Of a stretch of DNA of 64,000 nucleotides, positions 16,982-25,431 are shown piece by piece (positions within the stretch are counted from its first letter, which is position 1; the number at the start of each line of letters is the position of its first letter). The stretch is from UBA11136 sp964482135 (GTDB lineage Bacteria > Pseudomonadota > Alphaproteobacteria > UBA11136), in contig CAYZWF010000004.1 in the NCBI GenBank assembly GCA_964482135.1, forward strand, positions 1 to 64,000, in the 5' to 3' direction. Below the pieces are notes generated by a model that was not told where the DNA came from, did not search any database, and worked only from the letters and a program-made list of their open reading frames with translations. The translations under genes and the position numbers were made by a program.

Positions 16982-18070
16982 CTAACGGCGTGGAATCAAC
17001 ACCGTATAGTCGAGATCAAGAACGATATTCTCGGGAAATTCCCGGCTCGCTTTGTCGGGATACTGGGCTTGCGACTCGTCTTTCGAGGCCAGGGTGCGCA
17101 ATCGCAACGCGGCCACATCCTTGCGTCCGGGGATGTCCATCTTGCCCAGAACCTCCGACCAGGCGTAGATGGTGTTGCCGGCGAAGCTGGGCGCGGCATG
17201 GCGTCCCGAATTGATGGCCGCCACGCGGAAGGCGTTGGCCAGCCCGTTACAGGAAATGGCGCGCGCCAGGCTGATGATATAGCCGCCATAGACGATGCGC
17301 TGGCCGAAACGCCCCTGTTTCTCCACATGCTGGTTGAGGTGGACGCGGGCGTTATTCTGGTAAAGCCGGGTCGCCATCTGGTGCTCGGCTTCCTCGATGG
17401 TCTGGCCGTCGAGATGGTGGATTTTCTCGCCCACTTGGTAATCATCGAAAAAGGCGTCCGACCCCGTCACTTCTGCGTCCCATTTGCTCACGTCGAGCCC
17501 CTCGGGGATGTGCAAATCCGCCACCGCCACGTGATCGGGCAGGTCGCCGGGCACCACCGCTTCGGGGGCAGGCGAGGATTCGTCTTTTTTGCGCATCATG
17601 ACCCAGCGGGTATAGTCCAGCACCACCTCGCCCTTCTGGTTCCATCCCGTGGAATGCACATAGACGGTGCCGGTGCGGCCGTTGGAGTTCTCCTTGACCC
17701 CGATCACGGTGGATTTGGCGTTCACCGTATCCCCGGCATAGACCGGAACCCCGAAGGTGACTCCGGCATAGCCGAGATTGGCCACGGCGTTCAAAGAGAT
17801 ATCGGGCACCGTGCGCCCGAACACCATGTGAAAGGCCAGGATGTCGTCGATGGGCGCGCCGCCATAGCCCATGGCACGGGCGTATTCGCCGGAGCAGTGG
17901 AGGGCGAAGCGCGATCCCGTCACCGCCATATAAACGGCGGCGTCGCCCTCGGTGATGGTGCGCGGCAGCGCATGCACGATCTCGTCGCCCACGTGGTAAT
18001 CCTCGAAATAGCGGCTCTTGAAGCATTTTTCCGAGGCTTCGGCGGTGAAATTGGCGGTCAGGTCGCTCAT
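16982..18070 (-). CDS. mch: Mesaconyl-CoA hydratase (2-methylfumaryl-CoA hydratase)
   Basis: The protein matches, by memory of the Rhodobacter enzyme, the hydratase that makes beta-methylmalyl-CoA from mesaconyl-CoA in the ethylmalonyl-CoA pathway of acetate assimilation. The 362 residues hold two hotdog (MaoC-like) halves. Diagnostic stretches are PRTITEGDAAVYMAVTGSRF, FGRTVPDISLNAVANLGYAG, EEAEHQMATRLYQNNARVH and GGYIISLARAISCNGLANAF followed by AINSGRHAAPSFAG. An about 15-residue N-terminal extension is present. AGAGGAA sits before the ATG. It is a single gene between the non-coding region and asd; no other ethylmalonyl-CoA pathway gene is in the window. Confidence 0.92.
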   Translation of the reverse strand: MSDLTANFTAEASEKCFKSRYFEDYHVGDEIVHALPRTITEGDAAVYMAVTGSRFALHCSGEYARAMGYGGAPIDDILAFHMVFGRTVPDISLNAVANLGYAGVTFGVPVYAGDTVNAKSTVIGVKENSNGRTGTVYVHSTGWNQKGEVVLDYTRWVMMRKKDESSPAPEAVVPGDLPDHVAVADLHIPEGLDVSKWDAEVTGSDAFFDDYQVGEKIHHLDGQTIEEAEHQMATRLYQNNARVHLNQHVEKQGRFGQRIVYGGYIISLARAISCNGLANAFRVAAINSGRHAAPSFAGNTIYAWSEVLGKMDIPGRKDVAALRLRTLASKDESQAQYPDKASREFPENIVLDLDYTVLIPRR

Positions 18071-18107
18071 AAGTTCCTCTCGCTCCTTAGGTCTTGGCTC
18101 TTGTGCC

Positions 18108-19118
18108 CTATAGATGCTTGGCCGCCAGAACTTCGGCGATCTGCACGGCGTTCAAGGCCGCGCCCTTGCGCAGATTATCGGCCACCACCCACATGGCCAA
18201 CCCGTGTTCGACGCTGGCATTGCGGATGCGGCTCACATAGACCAGGTCTTCACCGGCGCATTCCTGCGGCGTCACATAGCCCTCATCGGCGCGGTGGTCC
18301 ACCACCGCCAGTCCAGGCGCCTCCCTCAGGGCCTCGCGCGCATCGTCCTCGGCCAGCGCCTTCTCGAATTCCACATGCACCGCCTCGCCATGGCCGATAA
18401 AGACCGGCACCCGCACACAGGTGGCCGAAACCTCGATACCGGGGTCCATGATTTTCTTGGTCTCCACCACCATTTTCCACTCTTCCTTGGTGGCGCCGTC
18501 CTCCATGAAGACGTCGATATGGGGGATCACGTTAAAGGCGATCTGTTTGGTGAATTTGGCCTTTTCAATGGGGTCGTTCACATAGACGGCGCGGGTCTGG
18601 TTAAACAGCTCGTCCATGGCCTCGCGTCCGGCGCCCGACACCGACTGATAGGTGGCCACCACCACCCGCTTGATGGGCGCCAGGTCATGCAGGGGTTTCA
18701 GCGCCATCACCATCTGGATGGTGGAACAGTTGGGATTGGCGATGATATTGCGCGCCGTATAACCGGCGATGGCCTCGCCGTTGACCTCGGGCACCACCAG
18801 CGGCACGTCCTTGTCCATGCGAAAGTGCGAGCTGTTGTCGATGACCACCGCCCCGGCCTCGGTGGCCTTTGGCGCGAAGGCGGCAGCCGTCTTGGCTCCG
18901 GGCGAGGACAGTACGATATGGGTGCCGGCAAAATCATAGTCGTCCAGGGCTTCCACCTTGAGCACCTTGTCCTCGCCGAAGGAGACCTCGCGCCCGGCCG
19001 AACGGTCGGAGGCAAGCGCCACCACCTCGTCGGCGGGGAACTCCCGCTCGGCAAGGGTCTGCAGCATTTCGCGGCCCACGTTTCCGGTGGCGCCCACTAT
19101 GGCGACCTTAAAGCCCAT
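18108..19118 (-). CDS. asd: Aspartate-semialdehyde dehydrogenase
   Basis: It reduces aspartyl phosphate to the semialdehyde, the branch point to lysine, threonine, methionine and diaminopimelate. The 336 residues show the NADP-binding VAIVGATGNVGREML, the catalytic cysteine in ANPNCSTIQM, and the His region FIGHGEAVHVEFEKAL. AAGAGGA lies before the ATG. It lies after leuB, an arrangement common in alphaproteobacteria; dapF of the lysine branch is 9 kb away. Confidence 0.96.
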   Translation of the reverse strand: MGFKVAIVGATGNVGREMLQTLAEREFPADEVVALASDRSAGREVSFGEDKVLKVEALDDYDFAGTHIVLSSPGAKTAAAFAPKATEAGAVVIDNSSHFRMDKDVPLVVPEVNGEAIAGYTARNIIANPNCSTIQMVMALKPLHDLAPIKRVVVATYQSVSGAGREAMDELFNQTRAVYVNDPIEKAKFTKQIAFNVIPHIDVFMEDGATKEEWKMVVETKKIMDPGIEVSATCVRVPVFIGHGEAVHVEFEKALAEDDAREALREAPGLAVVDHRADEGYVTPQECAGEDLVYVSRIRNASVEHGLAMWVVADNLRKGAALNAVQIAEVLAAKHL

Positions 19119-19208
19119 TCTGTCCTCTTGTTTTTTTGTGTTCGCGGCCTATGACTTACGCCCGCAACCCCGGCTTTTCAAGCCCGCCTCGCTTTAGGCG
19201 CCCCTATT

Positions 19209-20318
19209 TCACGAGCCAGACTTTTCCAGCTCGGAAAGGATGGCGTCGCCCATTTCGGCGGTGGAGACCTGTGTGGCACCTTTCTCCATGATGTCGGCGG
19301 TGCGGTTGCCGCCCGCCAGCACTTTCTTCACCGCTGCTTCCAGGGTGTCGGCATTGGCGCCGTCATCGAAGGAATAGCGCAGCATCATGGCGAAGCTCAG
19401 AATGGTGGCCAGCGGGTTGGCCAGATCCTGCCCGGCAATGTCGGGGGCGCTGCCATGGACCGGCTCGTACATGCCGGGGATGCGTCCTTGCGCGCTCTTC
19501 TTCCCCAGCGAGGCCGAAGGCAGCATGCCTAGCGATCCGGTGAGCATGGCGGCGCAGTCAGAGAGAATATCGCCGAACATATTGGTGGTGACCATCACAT
19601 CGAACTGTTTGGGATTGCGCACCAGCTGCATGGCGGCGTTGTCCACATACATGTGCGACAGCTCCACGTCGGGATACTCGGCGTGCACCTGTTCCACCGT
19701 TTCGCGCCACATGAGCGTGCATTCCAGCACATTGGCCTTGTCCACCGAACACAACCTCTTGTCCCGCTTCATGGCCAGATCGAAGGCGACGCGGGCGATG
19801 CGCTCCACTTCGCCGCTAGTATAGGTGAGGCTGTTGACGCCCTTGCGCGAGCCATCGGGGAGCTCTTCCACCCCGCGCGGCTCGCCGAAATAGATGCCGC
19901 CGGTCAGTTCGCGCACGATCATCATGTCGAGCCCGGCCACCACCTCGATCTTTAAGGTAGAGGCCTCGGCCAGCGCCTCGAACACCACCGCCGGACGCAG
20001 ATTAGCAAACAGGCCCAGTTCCTTGCGCAGGCCCAACAGGCCGCGTTCCGGTTTCTTGTCGAAGGGCAGGTCTTCCCATTGCGGGCCGCCCACCGCGCCC
20101 AACAGCACCGCGTCGGCCTGGCCCGCCAGCTTCAGGGTTTCATCCGTTAACGGCTCGCCATGGGCGTCATAGGAGGCGCCGCCCACCAGACCGTCGCTGA
20201 GTTCGTAGGCGGTGCCGCCGTGGCGGGAGAACCAGTTGATGACGCGGCGTGTCTCACGCATCACTTCGGGGCCGATGCCGTCGCCGTCGAGCATGAGTAT
20301 GGTCTTGGTGTCGCTCAT
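19209..20318 (-). CDS. leuB: 3-isopropylmalate dehydrogenase
   Basis: It oxidatively decarboxylates 3-isopropylmalate in leucine synthesis using NAD. The ATG at 20318 gives MSDTKTILMLDGDGIGPEVM, the standard start and 369 residues; a 15-residue upstream extension is rejected. Seen are the LRKELGLFANLRPA strand, the catalytic Tyr/Lys region, the VDKANVLECTLMWRE stretch and the NMFGDILSD followed by LTGSLGMLPSASLG. No strong ribosome site precedes it. In this genome it is separated from leuD by an inserted three-gene module of different composition. Confidence 0.96.
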   Translation of the reverse strand: MSDTKTILMLDGDGIGPEVMRETRRVINWFSRHGGTAYELSDGLVGGASYDAHGEPLTDETLKLAGQADAVLLGAVGGPQWEDLPFDKKPERGLLGLRKELGLFANLRPAVVFEALAEASTLKIEVVAGLDMMIVRELTGGIYFGEPRGVEELPDGSRKGVNSLTYTSGEVERIARVAFDLAMKRDKRLCSVDKANVLECTLMWRETVEQVHAEYPDVELSHMYVDNAAMQLVRNPKQFDVMVTTNMFGDILSDCAAMLTGSLGMLPSASLGKKSAQGRIPGMYEPVHGSAPDIAGQDLANPLATILSFAMMLRYSFDDGANADTLEAAVKKVLAGGNRTADIMEKGATQVSTAEMGDAILSELEKSGS

Positions 20319-20396
20319 TGAAATATCCCGAGAAAGTTTCATAGCGCAGCAACTGGTCCTCAAGCATCAACTGGCTCAGCATGAGGGCCTTGCGGA

Positions 20397-20430
20397 TGAA
20401 ATAGTGGGCACTTCCCCTACGACTATTTCA
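20397..20430. repeat. Inverted repeat downstream of the accessory module
   Basis: A perfect nine-base inverted repeat, tgaaatagt and actatttca, encloses a 16-base spacer. It lies between leuB and the zinc-ribbon gene. No T run follows, so it may be an mRNA end structure, an operator or a remnant of the junction of the inserted module. Confidence 0.45.
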
Positions 20431-20503
20431 CCAAGATGGCAATATCAACAGGGGTCGCGCCGGAAACACTTAAATTTTGCTGCCTAGATATATGGAAATC
20501 TCA

Positions 20504-20776
20504 TCACTGGTCGGGCCAGCGGTGCCCGCAGCTATGGCATTCCCAGTCCCAAGGCCGTATGACACACCCGCCCAGGACGACTTCTCCTGCCTGAATACGT
20601 TTCCAAAACGGGTCATTCTCCCACTCCCACTCACTGGCTGTCCTTACCTCACCATAGATGATGCGCGCAGAATTTCCCCCGCAGACGGGGCAAGGAGGAT
20701 TCGTGGTGTTATTGCCTCCGCTAGCTTTGTCAGAACTCTTGGCTCGGGGGTCTTGGGCCATGTCCGGAATCATCAA
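20504..20776 (-). CDS. Small zinc-ribbon protein, possible antitoxin-like partner
   Basis: The 90-residue product has a CPVCGG knuckle at about residues 29-34 and WECHSCGHRW near the end, which together would bind one zinc. Between them are IIYGEV and a GGCVI turn. I recognise no named family; the layout loosely recalls zinc-finger antitoxins of the YgiT/MqsA type that sit beside DUF4258 proteins, but it lacks their linker pattern. Its ATG overlaps the stop of the DUF4258-like gene by four bases. It is the last gene of a three-gene operon, and its GC content is lower than its neighbours. Confidence 0.7.
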   Translation of the reverse strand: MMIPDMAQDPRAKSSDKASGGNNTTNPPCPVCGGNSARIIYGEVRTASEWEWENDPFWKRIQAGEVVLGGCVIRPWDWECHSCGHRWPDQ

Positions 20777-21045
20777 GTCTTGAGGCGCTTTAATCGCCAG
20801 CCGGTGGTGACGACCCTGCCGTCGTCCGACAAGACAACGTAGGCGTTAAAAAAATCCGACAGTCGCTTATATGCGAGACTTCCAATGTCGCCTCGAAGCC
20901 TTCTCCGGCTGCCGTGGTCGAAGGAGTACACATCCGCGCCTTTATGGCGGATGACACGCCCGTATTCAATTAACCAGTCGATCACCAGCGGCGGAATCCC
21001 ACGCTGCTTGGACCTCTCCATGCCATGTTGGGTGTAAGGAAGCAT
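20773..21045 (-). CDS. DUF4258-like small protein, possible toxin
   Basis: The 90 residues begin with HGMERSKQRGIPPLVIDWLI and end with YVVLSDDGRVVTTGWRLKR. This H-x2-R-x3-RGI start, a central YGRVI strand and a final strand with vvT fit the DUF4258 pattern, small single-domain proteins often found in toxin-antitoxin pairs and thought to have an RNase-like fold. The assignment is by pattern only. The start shares one base with the stop of the gene before (TGATG) and its stop overlaps the zinc-ribbon start, so the three are cotranslated. Confidence 0.7.
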   Translation of the reverse strand: MLPYTQHGMERSKQRGIPPLVIDWLIEYGRVIRHKGADVYSFDHGSRRRLRGDIGSLAYKRLSDFFNAYVVLSDDGRVVTTGWRLKRLKT

Positions 21046-21554
21046 CAGAAATCCTCCAACGTGATTGGCTGTCGCAGCTTGGCTGTCCGGCGCAAGTCAT
21101 AGGCAAGTACCCATTCCTTTGAACCTCGCTCTCTGATCCAAAGGTCCCGCCATGCGTTTCTGCTAGTGCCGCCGCCGACCTTCGAGGCCAGCTGAGAAGG
21201 TGAAAAGGCTTCTCCTTCAAATCCCTCAAGAATGATCTCTTCGTCCTGAACAGATGCGTAGTAATTTTTTCCCTTATATTTCATGCGGATCTGAGTTCCG
21301 TTCCAAAGAAAGAGATCGCCCCATTGATAGAATCCCTCTGGGTCGCCATAGGTTTTTTCGGAGTCTTCGTCCATTTTTGCATGGACCTTTTCGATATGAT
21401 CCTTGGACCAGATTTCACTCTCTAGTTCAGTCTGGTCGAGGTAATTGCGGACAATCTCTTCCACCCATGACGCGACATCCACGCTCTCGTTCTTTCGTAA
21501 AATGAACTCCGCATACAGGTTGGCGTCGATTGGAATGCACACTGTCCCGGCCAT
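21045..21554 (-). CDS. Ribbon-helix-helix-like plus RAMA-like domain protein
   Basis: The first about 45 residues read as strand-helix-helix (VCIPIDANLYAEFILRK, then VASWVEEIVRNYLDQ), like an RHH or antitoxin DNA-binding head. Residues about 80-160 (GTQIRMKYKGKNYYASV, then SPSQLASKVGGG and AWRDLWIRERGSKEW) resemble the RAMA domain, associated with restriction-modification and DNA methylases. A strong AAAGGAGA site precedes the ATG, and a palindrome lies about 40 bases upstream. It leads the three-gene module. It might be an autoregulator or a DNA-modification reader; no function is proven by sequence. Confidence 0.7.
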   Translation of the reverse strand: MAGTVCIPIDANLYAEFILRKNESVDVASWVEEIVRNYLDQTELESEIWSKDHIEKVHAKMDEDSEKTYGDPEGFYQWGDLFLWNGTQIRMKYKGKNYYASVQDEEIILEGFEGEAFSPSQLASKVGGGTSRNAWRDLWIRERGSKEWVLAYDLRRTAKLRQPITLEDF

Positions 21555-21592
21555 TGAAATTTCTCCTTTAGTAAATTCATTCCTGCATAGAG

Positions 21593-21605
21593 CGTAGAAT
21601 CTACG
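21593..21605. promoter_or_regulatory. Palindrome upstream of the RHH-like gene, possible operator
   Basis: cgtagaatctacg is a perfect palindrome with a one-base centre, 39 bases before the first gene of the module. Placement fits an autoregulatory operator for an RHH protein. This is inference. Confidence 0.35.
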
Positions 21606-21741
21606 ATCTGAAATGAACTATGCCAAGAAAAGCTTCCATTGCGCGCAAGGCAAGATAAAGCCGCTGGAGAGCACCTTCAGCTTGTCGTGTGCTGAGACGA
21701 TCCTTAGGTCTGGCTTAGAACGAGGGTGGTGTCGTGAAACA

Positions 21742-21759
21742 GGAAGGTTATGACCTTCC
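21742..21759 (-). terminator. Short hairpin after leuD
   Basis: ggaaggt and accttcc pair perfectly around a four-base loop, 15 bases past the leuD stop. The T run that follows on the minus strand is short (TGTTTCACG), so termination would be weak. Confidence 0.4.
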
Positions 21760-21773
21760 GTTGGCAGTAAAAT

Positions 21774-22388
21774 CTAGCGCATCCACTGCCAGGGCTGGGA
21801 GTGTTTCTGGTCCGCCTCGAAGGCGTCGATCTTGTGTTTGCGCTTCAGGGTCAGCGCAATGTCGTCATGGCCTTCCAACAGGCATTGCTTGTTGAAAGGA
21901 TCAACCTCGAAAGAAATGCTGCCGCCGTCTGGTCCGGTAATGGTCTGGGCCTCCAGGTCCACGGTAATGGCGGCATTGGCTCCGCGCTCGGCGTCATCCA
22001 TCAGCTTGTCCATCTGGTCTTTGGCTAAGGTGATGGGCAGGATACCGTTCTTGAAACAGTTGTTATGGAAGATATCGGCGAAGGAGGGCGCGATAATACA
22101 GCGGATTCCGAAATCCAGCAGCGCCCAGGGGGCGTGCTCGCGCGACGAGCCACAGCCGAAATTCTCTCCCGCGACGAGGATTTTGGCCTCGCGGTAGGCG
22201 GCGCGGTTGAGCACGAAATCCTCGATTTCCTTACCCTGTTCGTCGAAGCGGTGTTCGTAGAACAATCCCTCGCCCAGCCCCGTGCGCTTGATGGTTTTCA
22301 GGAACTGCTTGGGGATGATCATGTCGGTGTCGACATTTTCCACCGCCAGCGGCGCGGCGATCCCGGTCAATGTGGTGAATTTTTCCAT
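21774..22388 (-). CDS. leuD: 3-isopropylmalate dehydratase small subunit
   Basis: The small (swivel) subunit works with LeuC to isomerise 2- to 3-isopropylmalate. The 204 residues have NVDTDMIIPKQFLKTI, the LVAGENFGCGSSREHAPWAL loop and IIAPSFADIFHNNCFKNGIL, all diagnostic. The length is normal for proteobacterial LeuD. Its ATG shares a base with the leuC stop (TAATG). Confidence 0.97.
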   Translation of the reverse strand: MEKFTTLTGIAAPLAVENVDTDMIIPKQFLKTIKRTGLGEGLFYEHRFDEQGKEIEDFVLNRAAYREAKILVAGENFGCGSSREHAPWALLDFGIRCIIAPSFADIFHNNCFKNGILPITLAKDQMDKLMDDAERGANAAITVDLEAQTITGPDGGSISFEVDPFNKQCLLEGHDDIALTLKRKHKIDAFEADQKHSQPWQWMR

Positions 22389-23794
22389 TACGCCATCTCC
22401 CGCACGTCGGCCAGACGCCCGGCCACGGCGGCGGCCACGGCCATCTGCGGACTCACCAGATGGGTGCGTCCGCCGCGTCCCTGACGGCCCTCGAAATTAC
22501 GGTTCGAGGTGGAGGCACAGCGCTCCCCCGATTTCAGCTTGTCGGCGTTCATGGCCAGACACATGGAACAGCCCGGCTCGCGCCACTGGAACCCGGCCTC
22601 CAGGAACACTTTGTCGAGACCTTCCTCTTCGGCCTGTTCCTTCACCAGACCCGAACCCGGCACCACCATGGCGGTGACGCTGTCGGCCACCTTGCGGCCC
22701 CTGGCCAGGGCGGCGGCGGCGCGCAGGTCTTCGATGCGGCCATTGGTACAGGAACCGATAAACACGTGATCCACGGCCACATCCGTCAACTTGGCGCCCG
22801 CCTCAAGGCCCATGTACTCGAGTGCCCGCTCCATGGCCGCGCGGTGGGCCGGATTGGATTGCGCGGCCGGATCGGGCACGGTGCCGGTGATGGGGGCCAC
22901 CTGTTCGGGGCTGGTGCCCCAGGAGACCTGAGGCGCAATCTCGGCGGCGTCGAGGCTTTCCTCGCAATGATAATGGGCGCCCTCATCGGAAGGCAGGGTC
23001 CGCCAATGGGCCACGGCCTGTTCCCATACGGCGCCCTTGGGCGCCAGGGGGCGGCCCGCGAGATAATCGAAGGTGTCGTCGTCGGGGGCAATCAGCCCCG
23101 CCCGCGCGCCGGCCTCGATGGACATGTTGCATACGGTCATGCGTTCTTCCATGGACAGCGCCGCGATGGTGGAACCGGCATATTCGATCACATGGCCGGT
23201 GCCGCCGGCGGTGCCGATCTTGCCGATAATGGCGAGGATCACGTCCTTGGCGGTGACACCATCGCCGAGCTCGCCCTCCACGGTGATGCGCATGTTCTTG
23301 GCCGGGGCCTGGAGCAGGGTCTGGGTGGCCAGCACATGTTCCACCTCCGAGGTGCCGATGCCAAAGGCCAGCGCTCCGAAAGCGCCATGGGTGGAAGTAT
23401 GGGAATCGCCGCAGACGATGGTCATGCCGGGCAGGGTGAAACCCTGTTCGGGGCCGATGATATGGACGATCCCCTGACGCATGTCATCCATGGCGAAACA
23501 CTGGATGCCGAACTCCTCACAGTTCTGCATCAGGGTTTCCACCTGAAGCCGGGATTCGGGGTCGTCGATTCCCGCCGCGCGGTCGGTGGTGGGCACGTTA
23601 TGGTCGGGCACCGCCAGGGCGGCATCCACCCGCCGTACCGTGCGTCCGGCGTTACGCAGCCCCTCGAAGGCTTGGGGGCTGGTCACTTCATGGACAAGGT
23701 GGCGGTCGATATAAAGAAGACAGGTGCCGTCTTGAGACCGGTCCACCACATGGCTGGACCAGATCTTGTCGAAAAGGGTGCGGGGCTCGGACAT
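22388..23794 (-). CDS. leuC: 3-isopropylmalate dehydratase large subunit
   Basis: The large aconitase-family subunit binds the [4Fe-4S] cluster. Seen are LLYIDRHLVHEVTSPQAFEG, VCGDSHTSTHGAFGALAFGI, VFIGSCTNGRIEDLRAAA and the two cluster cysteines in GCSMCLAMN. The 468 residues fit the family. It precedes leuD in the same transcript. A 95-base space separates it from rplS upstream; I see no leucine-rich leader peptide there. Confidence 0.97.
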   Translation of the reverse strand: MSEPRTLFDKIWSSHVVDRSQDGTCLLYIDRHLVHEVTSPQAFEGLRNAGRTVRRVDAALAVPDHNVPTTDRAAGIDDPESRLQVETLMQNCEEFGIQCFAMDDMRQGIVHIIGPEQGFTLPGMTIVCGDSHTSTHGAFGALAFGIGTSEVEHVLATQTLLQAPAKNMRITVEGELGDGVTAKDVILAIIGKIGTAGGTGHVIEYAGSTIAALSMEERMTVCNMSIEAGARAGLIAPDDDTFDYLAGRPLAPKGAVWEQAVAHWRTLPSDEGAHYHCEESLDAAEIAPQVSWGTSPEQVAPITGTVPDPAAQSNPAHRAAMERALEYMGLEAGAKLTDVAVDHVFIGSCTNGRIEDLRAAAALARGRKVADSVTAMVVPGSGLVKEQAEEEGLDKVFLEAGFQWREPGCSMCLAMNADKLKSGERCASTSNRNFEGRQGRGGRTHLVSPQMAVAAAVAGRLADVREMA

Positions 23795-23889
23795 GGAACT
23801 CGCTATATGGTTCGGGAGGACGAAAGGAACAGGAAAAACACGGCCGCTACGGAAACCCGGCGGCAGGGAAGGGCGAAAAGCCGCTCCCG

Positions 23890-24549
23890 TCAGTCTTTCT
23901 TGTCTTCTGCCTTCTCTTCGGCCATCTCTGGGGCAGGCGCGTCCTCGGTCTTCTCCTCAGCCGCCTCTTCCGCTTTCTCTGGGGCAGGAGCCTCCTCGGT
24001 TTTGGCCTCGGCTTCGGCGGCTTTTGCCTCCGCCTCCGCGTCGCCCTTGGCCTCTACCGCGTCAAGCACCGTGGCCTCGGCCTCGGTTTCCTCAAGATCG
24101 GCAGCGGTGGCCACCTCCTCGGTCTTGGTGGGCTCAAGATCGGCGATCACGGCCTCCTTGGCCTTGGCTGCTCCATGACCTGCGGCGCCGTGGGTTACTT
24201 TCTCGGCGATGCGGGCGCGTTTGCCGGTGAGGCCGCGCAGGTAATAGAGCTTGGCCCGGCGCACATGGCCGTGGCGCACCACCTCGATCATCTCGATGCG
24301 CGGGGAATAGAGCGGAAACACGCGTTCCACGCCCTCGCCATAGGAAATCTTGCGCACGGTGAAGGAGGAGTTGACCCCGGAATTCTTGCGGGCGATGCAC
24401 ACGCCCTCGAAGACCTGGACGCGTTCGCGGGCGCCTTCCACCACCTTGACGTGGACGCGCAGGGTGTCCCCGGCGGCGAACTGCGGCATGGCCTTATCCG
24501 CGGTCAGCTTCTCAATCTGTTCGTTTTCAATCTGTTCAATCACATTCAT
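23890..24549 (-). CDS. rplS: Large ribosomal subunit protein bL19 with a long acidic tail
   Basis: The start at the ATG giving MNVIEQIENEQIEKL is the family start, so upstream residues are discarded. Residues 1-118 are an ordinary bL19 core (FAAGDTLRVHVKVVEG, NSGVNSSFTVRKISYGEGVE, VRRAKLYYLRGLTGKRARI). Residues 119-219 are an added tail, rich in Ala and Glu with Lys (for example AEEKTEDAPAPEMAEEKAED). bL19 usually ends near residue 115-130. It follows trmD, as in the usual rpsP-rimM-trmD-rplS operon. Confidence 0.95.
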   Translation of the reverse strand: MNVIEQIENEQIEKLTADKAMPQFAAGDTLRVHVKVVEGARERVQVFEGVCIARKNSGVNSSFTVRKISYGEGVERVFPLYSPRIEMIEVVRHGHVRRAKLYYLRGLTGKRARIAEKVTHGAAGHGAAKAKEAVIADLEPTKTEEVATAADLEETEAEATVLDAVEAKGDAEAEAKAAEAEAKTEEAPAPEKAEEAAEEKTEDAPAPEMAEEKAEDKKD

Positions 24550-24657
24550 AACACTGTTTCCCATCTCGTCTGCCGCGCCGTTCCTTGTGAATACTGCCGC
24601 GCGGGGCATCTTGCCTGTGTTGTCCCCGGTTTTTCGTCTCCACCTCTTTTTACGCTC

Positions 24658-25431
24658 TCACTCCCGGTCCTTGCCTTGCCGCCGCTGATAGGCCTGCCAC
24701 AAATCGGGACGGCGCTCACGGGTGGCTTTCTCGGCCATGTCGCGGCGCCAGGCGCGGATATTATCGTGATGCCCGGACAGCAATATTTCGGGCACCTCCC
24801 GGTCTTCCCATGTCTGGGGCCGGGTATAGTGGGGATATTCAAGCAATCCCCGTTCGAAACTCTCCTCCTCCAATGTGGCCGCATCGCCGACAACGCCGGG
24901 AAGCAGCCGCACACAGGCGTCAATCAATGCCAGCGCCGCTGGCTCGCCGCCGGAGAGCACATAATCACCGAGGCTGACTTCCTCGATCCGGCGCGTCTCC
25001 AGCACGCGTTCGTCCAGCCCCTCATAGCGGCCACATAACAGGACCACACCCTTGCCCGCAGCCAGTTCGCCAACCCTTTCCTGGGTCAACAGCCGGCCCC
25101 GGGGCGAAAGATAGATCGCCGGACGGGCTCCCGTGGCGGGGGTTTTGCCCTGTTTTTCGGCCTCTGTCGAGTCCGGTAGCGAATCCAGCGCGGCGGCGGC
25201 CACATCTGGCCGCATCACCATGCCGGGTCCGCCGCCGAAGGGCGTGTCGTCCACGGTGCGGTGTTTATCGCTTGCAAAGTCCCGAATGTCCACCGTTTCC
25301 ATGGCCCAGTCGCCGTTTTTCAGCGCCCGCCCCGCCAGCGAGTGTCCCAGGGGCCCCGGAAACATCTCCGGGAACAGGGTCAGCACGGTTGCCGTCCATG
25401 TGTTCGTCCGGGATGTGGCGGCCGCGTTCAT
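24658..25431 (-). CDS. trmD: tRNA (guanine37-N1)-methyltransferase
   Basis: It methylates G37 next to the anticodon using S-adenosylmethionine. The 257 residues show the knot-fold signatures LTLFPEMFPGPLGHS, DDTPFGGGPGMVM, the cofactor loop LCGRYEGLDERV and LGDYVLSGGEPAAL, plus the C-terminal PHYTRPQTWE. The start overlaps the rimM stop (ATGA). The usual order rpsP-rimM-trmD-rplS is kept. Confidence 0.97.
   Translation of the reverse strand: MNAAATSRTNTWTATVLTLFPEMFPGPLGHSLAGRALKNGDWAMETVDIRDFASDKHRTVDDTPFGGGPGMVMRPDVAAAALDSLPDSTEAEKQGKTPATGARPAIYLSPRGRLLTQERVGELAAGKGVVLLCGRYEGLDERVLETRRIEEVSLGDYVLSGGEPAALALIDACVRLLPGVVGDAATLEEESFERGLLEYPHYTRPQTWEDREVPEILLSGHHDNIRAWRRDMAEKATRERRPDLWQAYQRRQGKDRE

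Noticed and set aside
23795..23889. Leucine leader peptide or attenuator before leuC
   Set aside because: No short frame with clustered Leu codons and no strong terminator hairpin with a T run.
22460..24178. A 572-codon frame opposite leuC and rplS
   Set aside because: Antisense shadow; ends in Ala/Ser-rich sequence complementary to the rplS tail codons.
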